NCBI RefSeq assembly: GCF_040359615.1
Contig: NZ_CP132942.1
Location: forward strand, 3,224,001-3,288,000
Direction: 5' to 3'
Origin: Tunturibacter psychrotolerans
GTDB lineage: Bacteria > Acidobacteriota > Terriglobia > Terriglobales > Acidobacteriaceae
Length of the DNA: 64,000 nt
The stretch's first letter is position 1; every line of letters starts with the position of its first letter. The notes beneath the pieces were generated by a model, which did no database searches, had not been told where the DNA came from, and saw nothing but the letters and a program-made list of their open reading frames with translations. Shown here piece after piece: positions 25,763-35,376 of the stretch. A program made the position numbers and the translations under genes.

Positions 25763-26567
25763 GGCATTGTCAACTTGCGCACGAAACCTGAAACACTGGT
25801 GCCATGAAGAGTGATTGCTTTCGTTACTCTGGCTATCGTTTTTCTTCCCAGATCATCAGCTATGCGGTGTGGGCTTATCATCGCTTCTGCCTGAGTTTCC
25901 GGGATGTCGAAGATCTTCTCGCCGAGCGCGGCATCATCGTATCCTATGAAACGATCCGGCAGTGGTGTGAGAAGTTCGGTCTCGACTATGCTCGGCGATT
26001 GAAGCGACGAGAGGGACGGCTGGGCGACCACTGGCATTTGGATGAAGTCTTCATTCGAATCAACGGCCAACAGCGGTATTTGTGGCGCGCCGTGGATCAG
26101 GACGGCGACGTGATCGACATTCTGGTCCAGCCGCATCGTGATCAGCGCGCCGCAGAGCGATTTTTTCGAAAACTCTTGCGTGGCCAGGGTTCCGAACCAC
26201 TGCAGATCATTACCGACAAATTGAGAAGCTACTCCGCTGCCATGCGAAGCATCTTCAGCAACGTGACTCACAGGGTGGAGCGGTACGCCAACAATCGCGT
26301 CGAAGCCTCGCATCAGCTAACGCGCCAACGGGAACGGCAAATGCGCCGATTCAAATCTGCCAGGCACGCACAACGCTTTCTCTCCCTCCATGATGCCGTC
26401 CGAAATCTGTTCCGTGTAGGCCGACACTTATTGAGGTCTAGCAATCACCGGCTCCTGCGATCGCGGTCATTCGCGGTCTGGCGGGAAGTGACTGTGGCCT
26501 AAGCCAGCGCAAGACCCGCAGCGTTCCCAGCTCAGGATGTCCCTCAACGTCTTAAGTTGACAATGCC
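25763..26567 (+). mobile_element. IS6-family insertion sequence, full copy
   Basis: 805 bp bounded by 14-bp perfect inverted repeats GGCATTGTCAACTT (25763-25776 and, inverted, 26554-26567). It contains one transposase gene. The flanking 8-mers (GTTCGACA and CTTTGGGA) differ, so no target duplication is left. That fits replicative IS6 recombination in which the two ends now belong to different original sites. A 576-bp near-identical partner lies at 37505-38080 in the same orientation. Confidence 0.9.
25804..26502 (+). CDS. IS6-family transposase
   Basis: 232 residues, the usual size. It has an N-terminal HTH part (HRFCLSFRDVEDLLAERGI, then SYETIRQWCEKFG) and a DDE catalytic core: first Asp in 'WHLDEVFIRI', second Asp in 'IITDKLRSY', and Glu in 'NNRVEASHQ'. 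The C-terminus carries 'RQMRRFKSARHAQRFLSLH'. All three catalytic residues are present, so this copy should be active. Confidence 0.93.
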   Translation: MKSDCFRYSGYRFSSQIISYAVWAYHRFCLSFRDVEDLLAERGIIVSYETIRQWCEKFGLDYARRLKRREGRLGDHWHLDEVFIRINGQQRYLWRAVDQDGDVIDILVQPHRDQRAAERFFRKLLRGQGSEPLQIITDKLRSYSAAMRSIFSNVTHRVERYANNRVEASHQLTRQRERQMRRFKSARHAQRFLSLHDAVRNLFRVGRHLLRSSNHRLLRSRSFAVWREVTVA

Positions 26568-26799
26568 CTTTGGGAACCACACCAGCGTTGTACTTGAGAA
26601 CAGATGCAAAGGGCAAATAACGCCCTGTATCATTTGCGATTGAGAGCATGTGCATCGCGCTCAATCGGTTAATAGTAGCCGTGGCGGGTGCTAGGGTTGC
26701 GGTACGCCACCCCACGCAACCGAGTGATCTTACCTCTAGTCCCCTTTGCTCCCGCGGGACTCCAAACATGATTTCATCGTGCCTTAAGGTTTGATGTGC

Positions 26800-26814
26800 T
26801 ATCGTGTTTCGATA
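26800..26814. promoter_or_regulatory. Candidate PadR operator
   Basis: TATCG-TGTTT-CGATA, a perfect 5-bp inverted repeat 12 bp upstream of the PadR start codon. PadR proteins commonly repress their own operon through TATCG-type palindromes, so this is the likely autoregulatory site for the efflux operon. Confidence 0.6.
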
Positions 26815-26826
26815 ACGAGGTGCGAT

Positions 26827-27144
26827 ATGGATGGCGATAAGGATAACCGCGATCTTTACTCCGGCATGATCCGTCTTCACATCCTGCATCACGCCGAGCA
26901 TGAAGCCATCTTCGGAGCAGGCATGGCAGAAGAGCTTGCCCGGCACGGATACAAGATCAGCCCCGGAACCCTTTATCCGATCCTCCATGGCTTAGAAAAG
27001 CGCGGATATCTAAAGTCCGAGGAAGAAAGGTCCGGCAAGAGTATCCGGCGTCTCTACCGGATCACGGCTCCCGGTCGTCGTGCGCTCAAGACAGCGAAGC
27101 TCCGGGTTCGCGAGCTATTTGGAGAGCTCATTGAAGGCAAATAG
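26827..27144 (+). CDS. PadR-family transcriptional regulator
   Basis: 105 residues from the ATG at 26827; an upstream in-frame ATG at 26791 would overlap the operator. The winged helix is clear: 'DLYSGMIRLHILHHAEHEAIFG', 'ELARHGYKISPGTLYPILHGLEKRGYL', then the wing 'RRLYRITAPGRRAL'. It overlaps the efflux gene downstream by 14 bp, so it very probably represses its own operon and is relieved by a drug-like ligand. Confidence 0.9.
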   Translation: MDGDKDNRDLYSGMIRLHILHHAEHEAIFGAGMAEELARHGYKISPGTLYPILHGLEKRGYLKSEEERSGKSIRRLYRITAPGRRALKTAKLRVRELFGELIEGK

Positions 27145-28576
27145 TCCATTAATTCGAGATTTCCGGCAGATCCGTGGGATCGGTATTGGCAGCTTCCTCG
27201 TAGCCAGTGCTTCGGCTGTGGTTTTGGCCCAGTCCCCGGTCGCAGCTACTTCCGCAGCAGCCCCTGATCTCACGATCGCTCAAGTTGTTCAGGATGCCCA
27301 GCAGAACTACCCCGCGATCCATGTCTCCGAACAGGAGCTCAACGCGGCTGCGGCAAATATCCGGTTAGCGAGGACTTCCTATCTTCCACGCCTCGATGGG
27401 ATTGTGGAGGTCAACAGGGCCACGCGAAACAACGTCTTCGGTACGCTCCTCCCTCAGAGTATTTTGCCAAGCATGTCCGGGCCGGTGATCGGGACGAACG
27501 ACGCCGGGTCCGTTTGGGGAAGTGCGACTGGGCTCCTAGTCAATTGGCAACCATTCGACTTCGGCCTACGACACGCGAAAGTCGAATCAGCCGCTGCAGC
27601 ACGCGACCGGGCGAATGCGAATGTCCAGAGAAGCCAACTTGAGGTCTTAAGCGCAGCGGCGGATGCCTTTCTGACGGTGCTTGCAGCCGGTCAAGCCCAG
27701 AATGCCGCTCAAGTTGCCGTCGAAAATTGGGAGACCCTGCGCAAGAGTATCGATGCACTCACGACGTCGGAACTGCGTCCCGGCGCCGACGAATCGAGGA
27801 TCGAAGCCGAGAAGGCGGCTGCGAATACTCAACTGGCCCTCGCGACAGAAGCGGTCGAGATAGGACAGGCGACCCTCTCGAAATTTCTCTCGAAACCCGA
27901 TGATCTGGCGAGGCCGCTCAACTCCTCCCATCTCCTTGGGGAAGTTCCTTTGGGAGCAGAGGACGATGCAGCTTTTCATCCAGAAAATACGCCCACCATG
28001 TTGGAGCAACATGCGGTCGTCTCTCAGTCAGCTTCGGAGCTTCACGCCACTGACCGAAGCTGGGTTCCGCAGTTCAACCTTGAAGCAGCGGGTTATGGGA
28101 GAGGCAGCGGCGCAGAGACAAGCGGACAGCGCTTGGGTGGAGCAAATGGTCTCGCTCCAACCGTAGGAAACTACGCTGTCGGTCTGCACATAACCTTTGG
28201 CTTTCTCGATTTCGCCAACATCCACGCTCGCGAAGCTTCACAGGCTGCCACCCTAAAAGCAGAGCAGTCTCGCGAGACTTTGGTGGGGCGGCAACTCCAG
28301 GAACAGTTCGCCCAGGCACGAGCCGCGCTGCGTGCGACGCGCAGCATCGCAAAGAACACTCCCATTCAGGCGGCTGCTGCTCGAACCGCTCTCGCCCAGG
28401 CCACGGCTCGTTATAAGGCCGGCCTCACATCAATCGATGATGTGGCGCAGGCACAACGTCTTGTGGTGCAGGCAGAGATGGATGATTCGATTGCGCGCCT
28501 GAATGTCTGGCGAGCGTTTCTTCAATTGCAGTCTATCCGCGGTGATCTTCAGCCTTTCCTTCAGGCAGCTCAGTAA
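27131..28576 (+). CDS. TolC-family outer-membrane efflux channel
   Basis: About 481 residues from a TTG at 27131 (GGAGAG upstream), giving a proper signal peptide (RGIGIGSFLVASASAVVLAQ); longer frame starts have no leader. Two related halves typical of the outer-membrane efflux protein family are seen, with long helices rich in Ala and Gln: 'LTIAQVVQDAQQNYPAI', 'NAAAANIRLARTSYLPRLD', and in the second half 'AAARTALAQATARYKAGLT' with 'IDDVAQAQRLVVQAEMD'. It forms the trimeric exit duct for the RND pump encoded next. Confidence 0.88.
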   Translation: MKANSPLIRDFRQIRGIGIGSFLVASASAVVLAQSPVAATSAAAPDLTIAQVVQDAQQNYPAIHVSEQELNAAAANIRLARTSYLPRLDGIVEVNRATRNNVFGTLLPQSILPSMSGPVIGTNDAGSVWGSATGLLVNWQPFDFGLRHAKVESAAAARDRANANVQRSQLEVLSAAADAFLTVLAAGQAQNAAQVAVENWETLRKSIDALTTSELRPGADESRIEAEKAAANTQLALATEAVEIGQATLSKFLSKPDDLARPLNSSHLLGEVPLGAEDDAAFHPENTPTMLEQHAVVSQSASELHATDRSWVPQFNLEAAGYGRGSGAETSGQRLGGANGLAPTVGNYAVGLHITFGFLDFANIHAREASQAATLKAEQSRETLVGRQLQEQFAQARAALRATRSIAKNTPIQAAAARTALAQATARYKAGLTSIDDVAQAQRLVVQAEMDDSIARLNVWRAFLQLQSIRGDLQPFLQAAQ

Positions 28577-28594
28577 TTCAGGTGGTCATTTGAC

Positions 28595-31500
28595 ATGCGT
28601 CTAGTTCTCGCAGCTCTGGGTCGTCCTCTCACCGTGATCGTGGCGTTGATCGCAATCATCGCCGGGTTCTTCATGGCGATTGGGAGAATGCGCATGGATA
28701 TATTCCCCGAAGTGGGAAATCCTGTGATCTACGTCGCGCAGCCTTACGGCGGCATGACACCCGCTCAGATGGAAGGATTTCTTACCTACTATTACGAGTA
28801 CCACTTCCTCTACATCACCGGCATTCAAGCGGTAGACAGCAAGAGCGTCCAGGGCGCTGCTCTGATGAAGCTTACCTTCCGTGAAGGCACAAACATGCAG
28901 CAGGCGATGGCCGAGACGGTCGGCTATGTGAATCGCGCCCGAGCCTTCATGCCACCCGGTACAGTACCGCCTTTCATCACGCGCTTCGATCCTGGAAGTG
29001 TTGCCGTTGGTCTCCTCTTGTTTACGAGCAATAGCCACACGCAAGGCGAATTGCAGAACATCGCTCTGAATCAGGTGCGCCCTCTGTTTGCGACGCTTCC
29101 CGGAGTTTCTGCACCGCCTCCTTTTGGTGGCAACCAGCGAACGATAGTCGTTACGCTCGATCCCGACAAGCTCAAGCAGTATGGGGTCTCTCCTGAACAG
29201 GCGATAGCAGCAGTGACTAGCGGCTCGGTCGTATCACCCTCCGGCAATCTCTACGACGGAACCCTGAACCGCATCGTTCGGACGAACTCCACACTGGGGC
29301 CCGAACTGAACGACTTGATGGCGGCTCCCATTCATCCGCGTTCTGGAGCCAACATCTATTTGCGCGACATCGGAACCATCGAGAATGGGACGGATATCGT
29401 GACGGCCTACGCTCATGTCGATGGCCGTCGTACCGTCTACATCCCGGTGACGAAGCGGTCGGATGCATCCACGCTGGCGGTTATTCAAGCCGTAAGAGCG
29501 GCAATCCCCAGCTTTAAGAAAGTGATGCCGGATGATGTCGACGTGCAACTGGCGTTCGACCAATCCGGTTATGTATCGAACGCAATCAATGGCCTCGTCA
29601 GAGAAGCGGCACTCGGCGCGATCCTGACAGGATTAGTTGTCCTGTTGTTCCTGAGAGATTGGCGCGGCGCATTGATCGTCGTAGCCAACATCCCCTTCGC
29701 TCTTTTCACAGCTGTACTCCTCTTATGGGCCACAGGCCAGACGATCAACATCATGACGCTTGGTGGACTCGCACTGGCGGTAGGTGTCCTCGTGGATGAA
29801 GCGACGGTCGAAGTAGAGAACATCCATACACAGCTCCTGCCAGGTGTCTCTCGGGCACGAGCTGTTCTCGAAGCCTGCCGTCGTACCGTGCTGGCCCGAC
29901 TGCTTTCGATGCTCTGCGTTTTGGCGGTATTCGTTCCGTCTTTCTTCATGAATGGAGTCGGACGGCAGCTCTTCGTTCCGCTGTCTCTTGCTGTCGGCTT
30001 CGCTATGGTCGCGTCATACTTTCTGTCGAGCAGCCTGGTTCCGGTCTTTGCCACCTGGATCATGAAGGAATCGCATAAGGGAGAAGAGAGAGAAGGCAGC
30101 TTCGGCAGGTTGAGAACACGTTATGAGCGGTATCTAAACTTTGTGCTGGATCGTCGGTGGCACGTCATCCTTGGCTACTTCGCGATCTCTGCACTCATTC
30201 TCTTCTTGGTTGCGCCCCGCATCGAGAGCGAGATATTCCCGGACTCCAACGGACCTGTCCTGCGAATGCGGCTGAAAGCGCCTATTGGCACGAGGATTGA
30301 AGAGACGGAGCCTATGGTGATTAATGCTCTGGATTTGATCCGCAAAACAGTCGGCAAAGATAACGTAGAGATTACCTCTGACTACGTTGGCGTTCAACCT
30401 TCAAGCTACCCGGTCAATCTCATTCATCTCTTTACGAGTGGCCCGGAAGAGGCTCTGGTACAGGTCCAGCTTCGGCCAGGCCATCCCGACGATGAGAGGT
30501 TACGAGAGGATCTTCGCGCCGCATTCCACAAGGAGATGCCTAACCTGACGATTGCATTTGAAGCGGGAGACATTATCTCGCAGGTCATGAGCTTCGGGTC
30601 GCCGACACCCATTCAGATCGATGTGCAAGGTGTCGACATCGATCAGGACTACGCCTATCTGGCAAAGGTCGAAGCCGAATTACGGAAGCTCGACTTCCTG
30701 CGGGATATTTCCATCGTTCAGCCCCATCTTTACCCGACTGTCGAGGTGACGGTAAACCGCGATTACGCAGGTCAGTTCGGCCTGACGATGGCCGACGTGA
30801 CAAACTCGCTGACCCCGGCCACTGGTTCCTCCCGATTCACGGCACCGAACTATTGGCGTGATCCGAGAACGGGCAACGCATTCCAGATCCAGGTACAGCT
30901 ACCTTCAAACCGTATGCAAGGTCTCGGTGCGCTCTGTACATTGCCGCTCATGCGCGATGGACAGACTCAACCGCAGCTCGATCAGGTTGCCAAACTGGAA
31001 TACGGGACGATGCCTGAGATGATCGAACGATTGAGCGGACAGCGAATTGTGAGTGTAACTGCAAATCTGCACGGGATGCCTCTAGGCGAAGCACAAAAGC
31101 GCATAGCGGCGGTATTGAAGAATCTTCCAGCAGCGCCAAAGGGCTCGGTTGTTGCAGTACGGGGGCAAATCCCCGCCCTCGAAGAGACGATCTCTGGTCT
31201 CCGCACCGGACTTCTTCTCGCCATCGCCGTAATCTTCCTGCTGCTTATGGCGAACTTCCAGTCCCTTCGACTTCCGCTGGCCATACTATCCACAATTCCA
31301 GGTGTTCTTTGTGGCGTGGTTCTTATGCTGCTCTTCACAGGGACGACGCTTAACATCCAGTCCTTCATGGGGGCGATCATGGCAGTCGGCATTTCGGTCG
31401 CCAATTCCATTCTTCTCGTCAGCTTTGCAGAGCAGGCAAGACATCAGAATGAGGACGTCGAGACGGCGACACGGACGGGAGCGACAAGCCGCATTCGGGC

Positions 31501-31741
31501 CATTCTCATGACGGCGACCGCCATGATCTGCGGCATGGTTCCTATGGCAATTGGCTTTGGCGAAGGGAGCGCGCAGTCGGCTCCTCTCGGTCGGGCCGTG
31601 ATCGGTGGACTCATCTTCTCCACGCTGACGACGCTCACTGTCCTCCCAGCCGTCTATGCTCTGCTACAACGCAAAGCATCTACCACGTCGAATTCACTGA
31701 ATCCCGAAGACCCATCGAGTCGATACCATGTCCATCCATAA
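28595..31741 (+). CDS. RND-family efflux pump inner-membrane transporter
   Basis: 1048 residues, the family's normal size. N-terminal helix 'PLTVIVALIAIIAGFFMAIGRMRMDIFPEV', large periplasmic loops, and helix 4 with the proton-relay acid in 'GLALAVGVLVDEATVEVENI'. The second repeat 'PLAILSTIPGVLCGVVLMLLF' and 'MGAIMAVGISVANSILLVSF' completes the 12-helix plan. It is nearer the CzcA/MdtB-like branch with small-molecule or metal substrates. The cassette order regulator-TolC-RND-adaptor is typical of acidobacterial efflux operons. It overlaps the adaptor gene by 14 bp. Confidence 0.92.
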   Translation: MRLVLAALGRPLTVIVALIAIIAGFFMAIGRMRMDIFPEVGNPVIYVAQPYGGMTPAQMEGFLTYYYEYHFLYITGIQAVDSKSVQGAALMKLTFREGTNMQQAMAETVGYVNRARAFMPPGTVPPFITRFDPGSVAVGLLLFTSNSHTQGELQNIALNQVRPLFATLPGVSAPPPFGGNQRTIVVTLDPDKLKQYGVSPEQAIAAVTSGSVVSPSGNLYDGTLNRIVRTNSTLGPELNDLMAAPIHPRSGANIYLRDIGTIENGTDIVTAYAHVDGRRTVYIPVTKRSDASTLAVIQAVRAAIPSFKKVMPDDVDVQLAFDQSGYVSNAINGLVREAALGAILTGLVVLLFLRDWRGALIVVANIPFALFTAVLLLWATGQTINIMTLGGLALAVGVLVDEATVEVENIHTQLLPGVSRARAVLEACRRTVLARLLSMLCVLAVFVPSFFMNGVGRQLFVPLSLAVGFAMVASYFLSSSLVPVFATWIMKESHKGEEREGSFGRLRTRYERYLNFVLDRRWHVILGYFAISALILFLVAPRIESEIFPDSNGPVLRMRLKAPIGTRIEETEPMVINALDLIRKTVGKDNVEITSDYVGVQPSSYPVNLIHLFTSGPEEALVQVQLRPGHPDDERLREDLRAAFHKEMPNLTIAFEAGDIISQVMSFGSPTPIQIDVQGVDIDQDYAYLAKVEAELRKLDFLRDISIVQPHLYPTVEVTVNRDYAGQFGLTMADVTNSLTPATGSSRFTAPNYWRDPRTGNAFQIQVQLPSNRMQGLGALCTLPLMRDGQTQPQLDQVAKLEYGTMPEMIERLSGQRIVSVTANLHGMPLGEAQKRIAAVLKNLPAAPKGSVVAVRGQIPALEETISGLRTGLLLAIAVIFLLLMANFQSLRLPLAILSTIPGVLCGVVLMLLFTGTTLNIQSFMGAIMAVGISVANSILLVSFAEQARHQNEDVETATRTGATSRIRAILMTATAMICGMVPMAIGFGEGSAQSAPLGRAVIGGLIFSTLTTLTVLPAVYALLQRKASTTSNSLNPEDPSSRYHVHP

Positions 31742-32813
31742 ACGCATCTGCTTTTTGCCTCCGCTCATGTGCTGCCCGCCCGCCTTCTCCCAGAGTCCCG
31801 CGCATGTGGAGATGGCGAAGGTGGAAAGCCATTCCTCAGCTCGAACGGTTCCTCTGACGGCAGAGCTTGCTCCATTTCTACAGACCGATATTGAAGCCCG
31901 CTCCCCTGGTTACGTGGAAAAGGTGCTTGTTGATCGGGGCAGCCCGGTTCACCGGGGGCAACTGCTGGTTCAGCTCTCCGCGCCGGAGATCAACTCGCAA
32001 ACTTTGGCCTCGGAAGCGAATCTCCATCAGGCCGAAGCGGACGTCGCACAAGCCGAGGCTCAGGCGGCTGCGGCTGAAAGCACAGCAGCGAAGCTGCAAG
32101 AGGCAGCCAAAACCCCTGGTGCCGTCGCCGGCAACGAATTGCTGCAGGCCGAAAAGCAGCGGGATGCGGCGCAGGCGTTGGTGGATAGCCGGAAGGCTGC
32201 GGTACGCACCGCAAAAGACCGTCTCCAGGCGAGCCAGGCGACGGAGTCGTATCTCCGCGTGACTGCGCCGTTCGATGGAATGATTACCGACCGATTTGTT
32301 AATCCGGGAATGCTCATCGATGGCGGTCACACTCCAATGCTCAAGCTACAGCAGGTCACTCATCTGCGGTTGATAGTGCCCGTGCCTGAGACCTATACCG
32401 CCTCGGTCGTGAAGGGAATGTCAGTCGTGTTCCATGTTCCAGCGCATCCGGGAAAAAGCTACACAGCTAAGGTGGCACGCGTCCCGAATGCCCTCGATCA
32501 GCAGAGCCGATCGATGATGGTCGAACTGGATGTGTACAACAAAGACGGGAGTTTGGCTCCGGGTATGTATCCTACCGTTGATTGGCCGGTTGGCGCTGGA
32601 GAGAATCTTCTGTTTGTTCCCACCACAAGTGTCGTCACAACAACTGAGAGAGCTTTCGTGATTGCGTCGGTCAATGGCCGAGCGCACTGGATTGATGTGC
32701 GGAAGGGGCCAACTGCTGGGGAGAACGTTTCTATCCGAGGGCAAATCGCCGTCGGCCAGGAGGTCGTCAAGCGGGCTTCTGATGAGATCCGCGAAGGAAC
32801 GTCGCTCAGATAG
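31728..32813 (+). CDS. RND efflux periplasmic adaptor (membrane fusion protein)
   Basis: 361 residues. N-terminal export signal, lipoyl half-motifs 'IEARSPGYVEKVLVDRGSPV' and 'LRVTAPFDGMITDRFVNPGM', an Ala/Gln-rich hairpin between them (residues about 85-165), then beta-barrel strands (LRLIVPVPETYTASV) and a membrane-proximal domain (LFVPTTSVVTT). It bridges the RND pump to the TolC-type channel. It is last in the operon; the gene start lies inside the pump's 3' end. Confidence 0.9.
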   Translation: MSIHKRICFLPPLMCCPPAFSQSPAHVEMAKVESHSSARTVPLTAELAPFLQTDIEARSPGYVEKVLVDRGSPVHRGQLLVQLSAPEINSQTLASEANLHQAEADVAQAEAQAAAAESTAAKLQEAAKTPGAVAGNELLQAEKQRDAAQALVDSRKAAVRTAKDRLQASQATESYLRVTAPFDGMITDRFVNPGMLIDGGHTPMLKLQQVTHLRLIVPVPETYTASVVKGMSVVFHVPAHPGKSYTAKVARVPNALDQQSRSMMVELDVYNKDGSLAPGMYPTVDWPVGAGENLLFVPTTSVVTTTERAFVIASVNGRAHWIDVRKGPTAGENVSIRGQIAVGQEVVKRASDEIREGTSLR

Positions 32814-33162
32814 TTGAATCTAGCTTCGATAATCGGCTGAGACGAGTTCGGATGCCTTCCGTCAGTGTTTACAAATCCAGTCCACTTGGACGCAAAACCG
32901 GCTGTCCGCAAAGGTGGAACCGAACTGCCTGAAAAGTCGGGATTTCGGCAAGTTCGCCACGAAGTTGCCGCTAACCCCGTTTTCAAGGAACTACGGGAAC
33001 CACTTGTCCGAGAAGACGACTATACAAACAAGTGGAATGCTCTCGGTCGTGATTGAGCGAGTTGGCGATTGGCGCTCGTTGACAGTTTTCTCCCCTCTGA
33101 CAGCGGCCTCTGAAGGAACCCCAACTCTTGGCGGCAGAGCATCCGGGATTTCGTAATCTAAC
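32814..33162. other. Intergenic stretch with dispersed repeat
   Basis: No gene. 32929-32956 repeats 3347-3374 (about 25 of 28 bases). The neighbouring GGACGCAAAACCGGCT (32888-32903) recurs with one change at about 36990-37005. The piece seems to be a degenerate end of a mobile or dispersed element. The efflux operon and the following minus-strand gene converge here. Confidence 0.45.
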
Positions 33163-35193
33163 TCAGAGCAGGTCGATTCGCCGGAGAAGCTCTTGAAAAC
33201 GATGGTCGGAGCGATAGCGATCAAAGATCGGATCGACGGCGAGGTAATCCATCCAGACAGCGTGATCGCGATACGCGGCTTGCAGCCATTTGAATGTGTC
33301 TTCATCGCTTTTCAACGCTGCGTAGATCTGAGCCAACCCGTAGGGCGAAACGTAGCGCTTCCTCGAGATTGTCTCTAGCTCGTGTGCGATTCGGAGTGCG
33401 TCACGCCTCTGCCCTGCCGCTGCGAGGGCAACCGCGACCTGGGCTGTGTAAAGTGGGCTACCCCCTGACAGACTCGCAGCCCGCTTCAGCTCACTAACGC
33501 CCTCGCTGCGCAAGCCTGCCTGAACGTAGCCCTCGCCCAGCAGAAGGTGTGCAGCTGCGAAGTTCGAGTCCTGCTCAACAGAGTTTCTACCTTGTTCGAT
33601 TGCGCGGGAATAGTCACGTGCCTGATAGTATCGCAGTGCCACCCATGTGCTGATCATGAGATTGAGTGGATCGAGTTCCTGTGCACGGCTCGCTTCGGCG
33701 AGCGCCTCGTCATGGCGGCTCTTAATGGAAAGATAGTCTCCGTACCAGTGGTGCGCATTTGCATATTGAGGATCCAACTCCAGAGCACGCTTGAACTCGG
33801 CCTCGGCTCCGGCCCAATTCCAATCATGGCTGAACACGAGGCCTAGGGAGGCGTGGGCCTCAGCAGATTCTGGGTCGATCTCGACCGCCTTGCGAGCGGC
33901 CGTGTAAGCTTTTGGAAGCGCGTCGGCCGGGGATTTAAACCCGTGCCACGCAAGCCCGCTGTTGCAGTCGGCCAGCCCGGAATATGCCGCTGCGTAGGTT
34001 GGATCGCTGTCAATGGCCTGCTGAAAATAATGCTCCGCCTTTTGCATGCCGTCGGCTGTTCGCCTGTTCCAGTGGTAGCGACCTTTCAAATACGCCTCGT
34101 ATGCTTCAGGCCTTATTTGCCGCGGATTTGCTAAACGTGTTTTCTGTTCTTCCGTGAGAGCGATGTGTATCTGGCTCGCGATGCTTTGCACGACGGAGTC
34201 CTGCACAGCTAGCAGATCTTTGAGTTCGCGGTCGTAACTCTCGGTCCAGAGGTCTGTCTGACTTTGAGCCTCGACGAGTTGGACGGTGATTCGTACACGG
34301 TCCGACGAGCGGCGAACGGCGCCCTGGAGAAGATAGTCCGCGTTCAGTTCTTTACCGATCTCTTTCGCGGCCAGATTGGTGCCTTTGTACTTTGCAACCG
34401 AACTGCGGGCTACCACGGTGAGTCGATCCCGATTCAGCTTTCCGGTCTGGGCGATCATTTCTTCAGTCAGACCGTCACTGAAGAACTCTTGGTCCGGATC
34501 GCGGCTCAAGTTTTCGAATGGCAGAACAGCAAGGACTATCTTGCCCTGGGAATGTATGGGCGGGTTCGCTGCTCGTCGCCAGCCCCGAACTACCAGGAAT
34601 GACAGAAGGCACGCGACTGAGAGCAAAGCGGCTGCTCCAACGAAAAGCCACCTGTAGGACTTCCGCTTCGCCTGTTCGGTTCCGGCATCCGTCGTCTTTT
34701 CCGCCGTGCGATCCTGATCTGGCTCGATTAAAAGCAGTCTTCGGGCTTGTAACCAGCTATCGAGTTCCGACACGAAATCCCGCTCGCCGGCAGGAACACC
34801 CGCTGCATCTGGTTCGGAAGGTGCGCTTGGTTCTTTGGGAGTAATAACCAGCGCGACGAAGCGATACCCCTGCCCGGTCACGGTCTGTATGAACCGTGGG
34901 GTCTCGGCGTCATCCTTCAGGACCTGGCGAAGCTTGCGGATCGCGCCCCGGATACTGTTGTCGGTATCCAGGAAAACACCCTGGCCCCAAACCCTGGAAA
35001 CGATTTGATCCCGCGTAACAATCTCGTCCCGGTGTTCAAGCAGCAGGAGAAGGATCTCGAACGGGATACGCTCAAGCTTCAGCACATGACTGCCACGGCG
35101 GAGCCTCCGAGGACGCAGTTCAACCTCGTAGCCCTCGCCGAACCGGATCGGTTGCTCCACTCCAGCTGGCTCGGAAGCCATGGCACACCCCAT
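33163..35193 (-). CDS. CadC-like winged-helix protein with TM segment and TPR repeats
   Basis: 676 residues. An N-terminal OmpR/PhoB-type DNA-binding domain (residues about 15-115: 'IPFEILLLLLEHRDEIVTRDQIVSRVWG', 'TDNSIRGAIRKLRQVLKDD', 'ETVTGQGYRF'-like end) is followed by one TM helix near 180-202. Next is a periplasmic FlgO/TolB-N-like domain ('VLAVLPFENLSRDPDQEFFSDGL') and about six TPR units from residue 365 (AEHYFQQAIDSDPTYAAAYSGLA, then AEAEFKRALELDPQYANAHHW). This one-component membrane regulator type is frequent in Acidobacteriota. Target genes unknown; the divergent haloperoxidase gene is a candidate. Confidence 0.88.
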   Translation of the reverse strand: MGCAMASEPAGVEQPIRFGEGYEVELRPRRLRRGSHVLKLERIPFEILLLLLEHRDEIVTRDQIVSRVWGQGVFLDTDNSIRGAIRKLRQVLKDDAETPRFIQTVTGQGYRFVALVITPKEPSAPSEPDAAGVPAGERDFVSELDSWLQARRLLLIEPDQDRTAEKTTDAGTEQAKRKSYRWLFVGAAALLSVACLLSFLVVRGWRRAANPPIHSQGKIVLAVLPFENLSRDPDQEFFSDGLTEEMIAQTGKLNRDRLTVVARSSVAKYKGTNLAAKEIGKELNADYLLQGAVRRSSDRVRITVQLVEAQSQTDLWTESYDRELKDLLAVQDSVVQSIASQIHIALTEEQKTRLANPRQIRPEAYEAYLKGRYHWNRRTADGMQKAEHYFQQAIDSDPTYAAAYSGLADCNSGLAWHGFKSPADALPKAYTAARKAVEIDPESAEAHASLGLVFSHDWNWAGAEAEFKRALELDPQYANAHHWYGDYLSIKSRHDEALAEASRAQELDPLNLMISTWVALRYYQARDYSRAIEQGRNSVEQDSNFAAAHLLLGEGYVQAGLRSEGVSELKRAASLSGGSPLYTAQVAVALAAAGQRRDALRIAHELETISRKRYVSPYGLAQIYAALKSDEDTFKWLQAAYRDHAVWMDYLAVDPIFDRYRSDHRFQELLRRIDLL

Positions 35194-35376
35194 CGAAGCA
35201 GACCGATCTTACACCACATCGGTTGAGGCTGACGCAAGTGCAACCCACGCTTGTCTTTAGAGCGACACAAAGCATAACGCCGCGACACACTCTCCGATAT
35301 GGACACCAGCCTCCGTTGCCGCGAATATGCCGATCACCACTACCGAAAAGCCAGTGAAGAATCAGGAGGAAGCACA

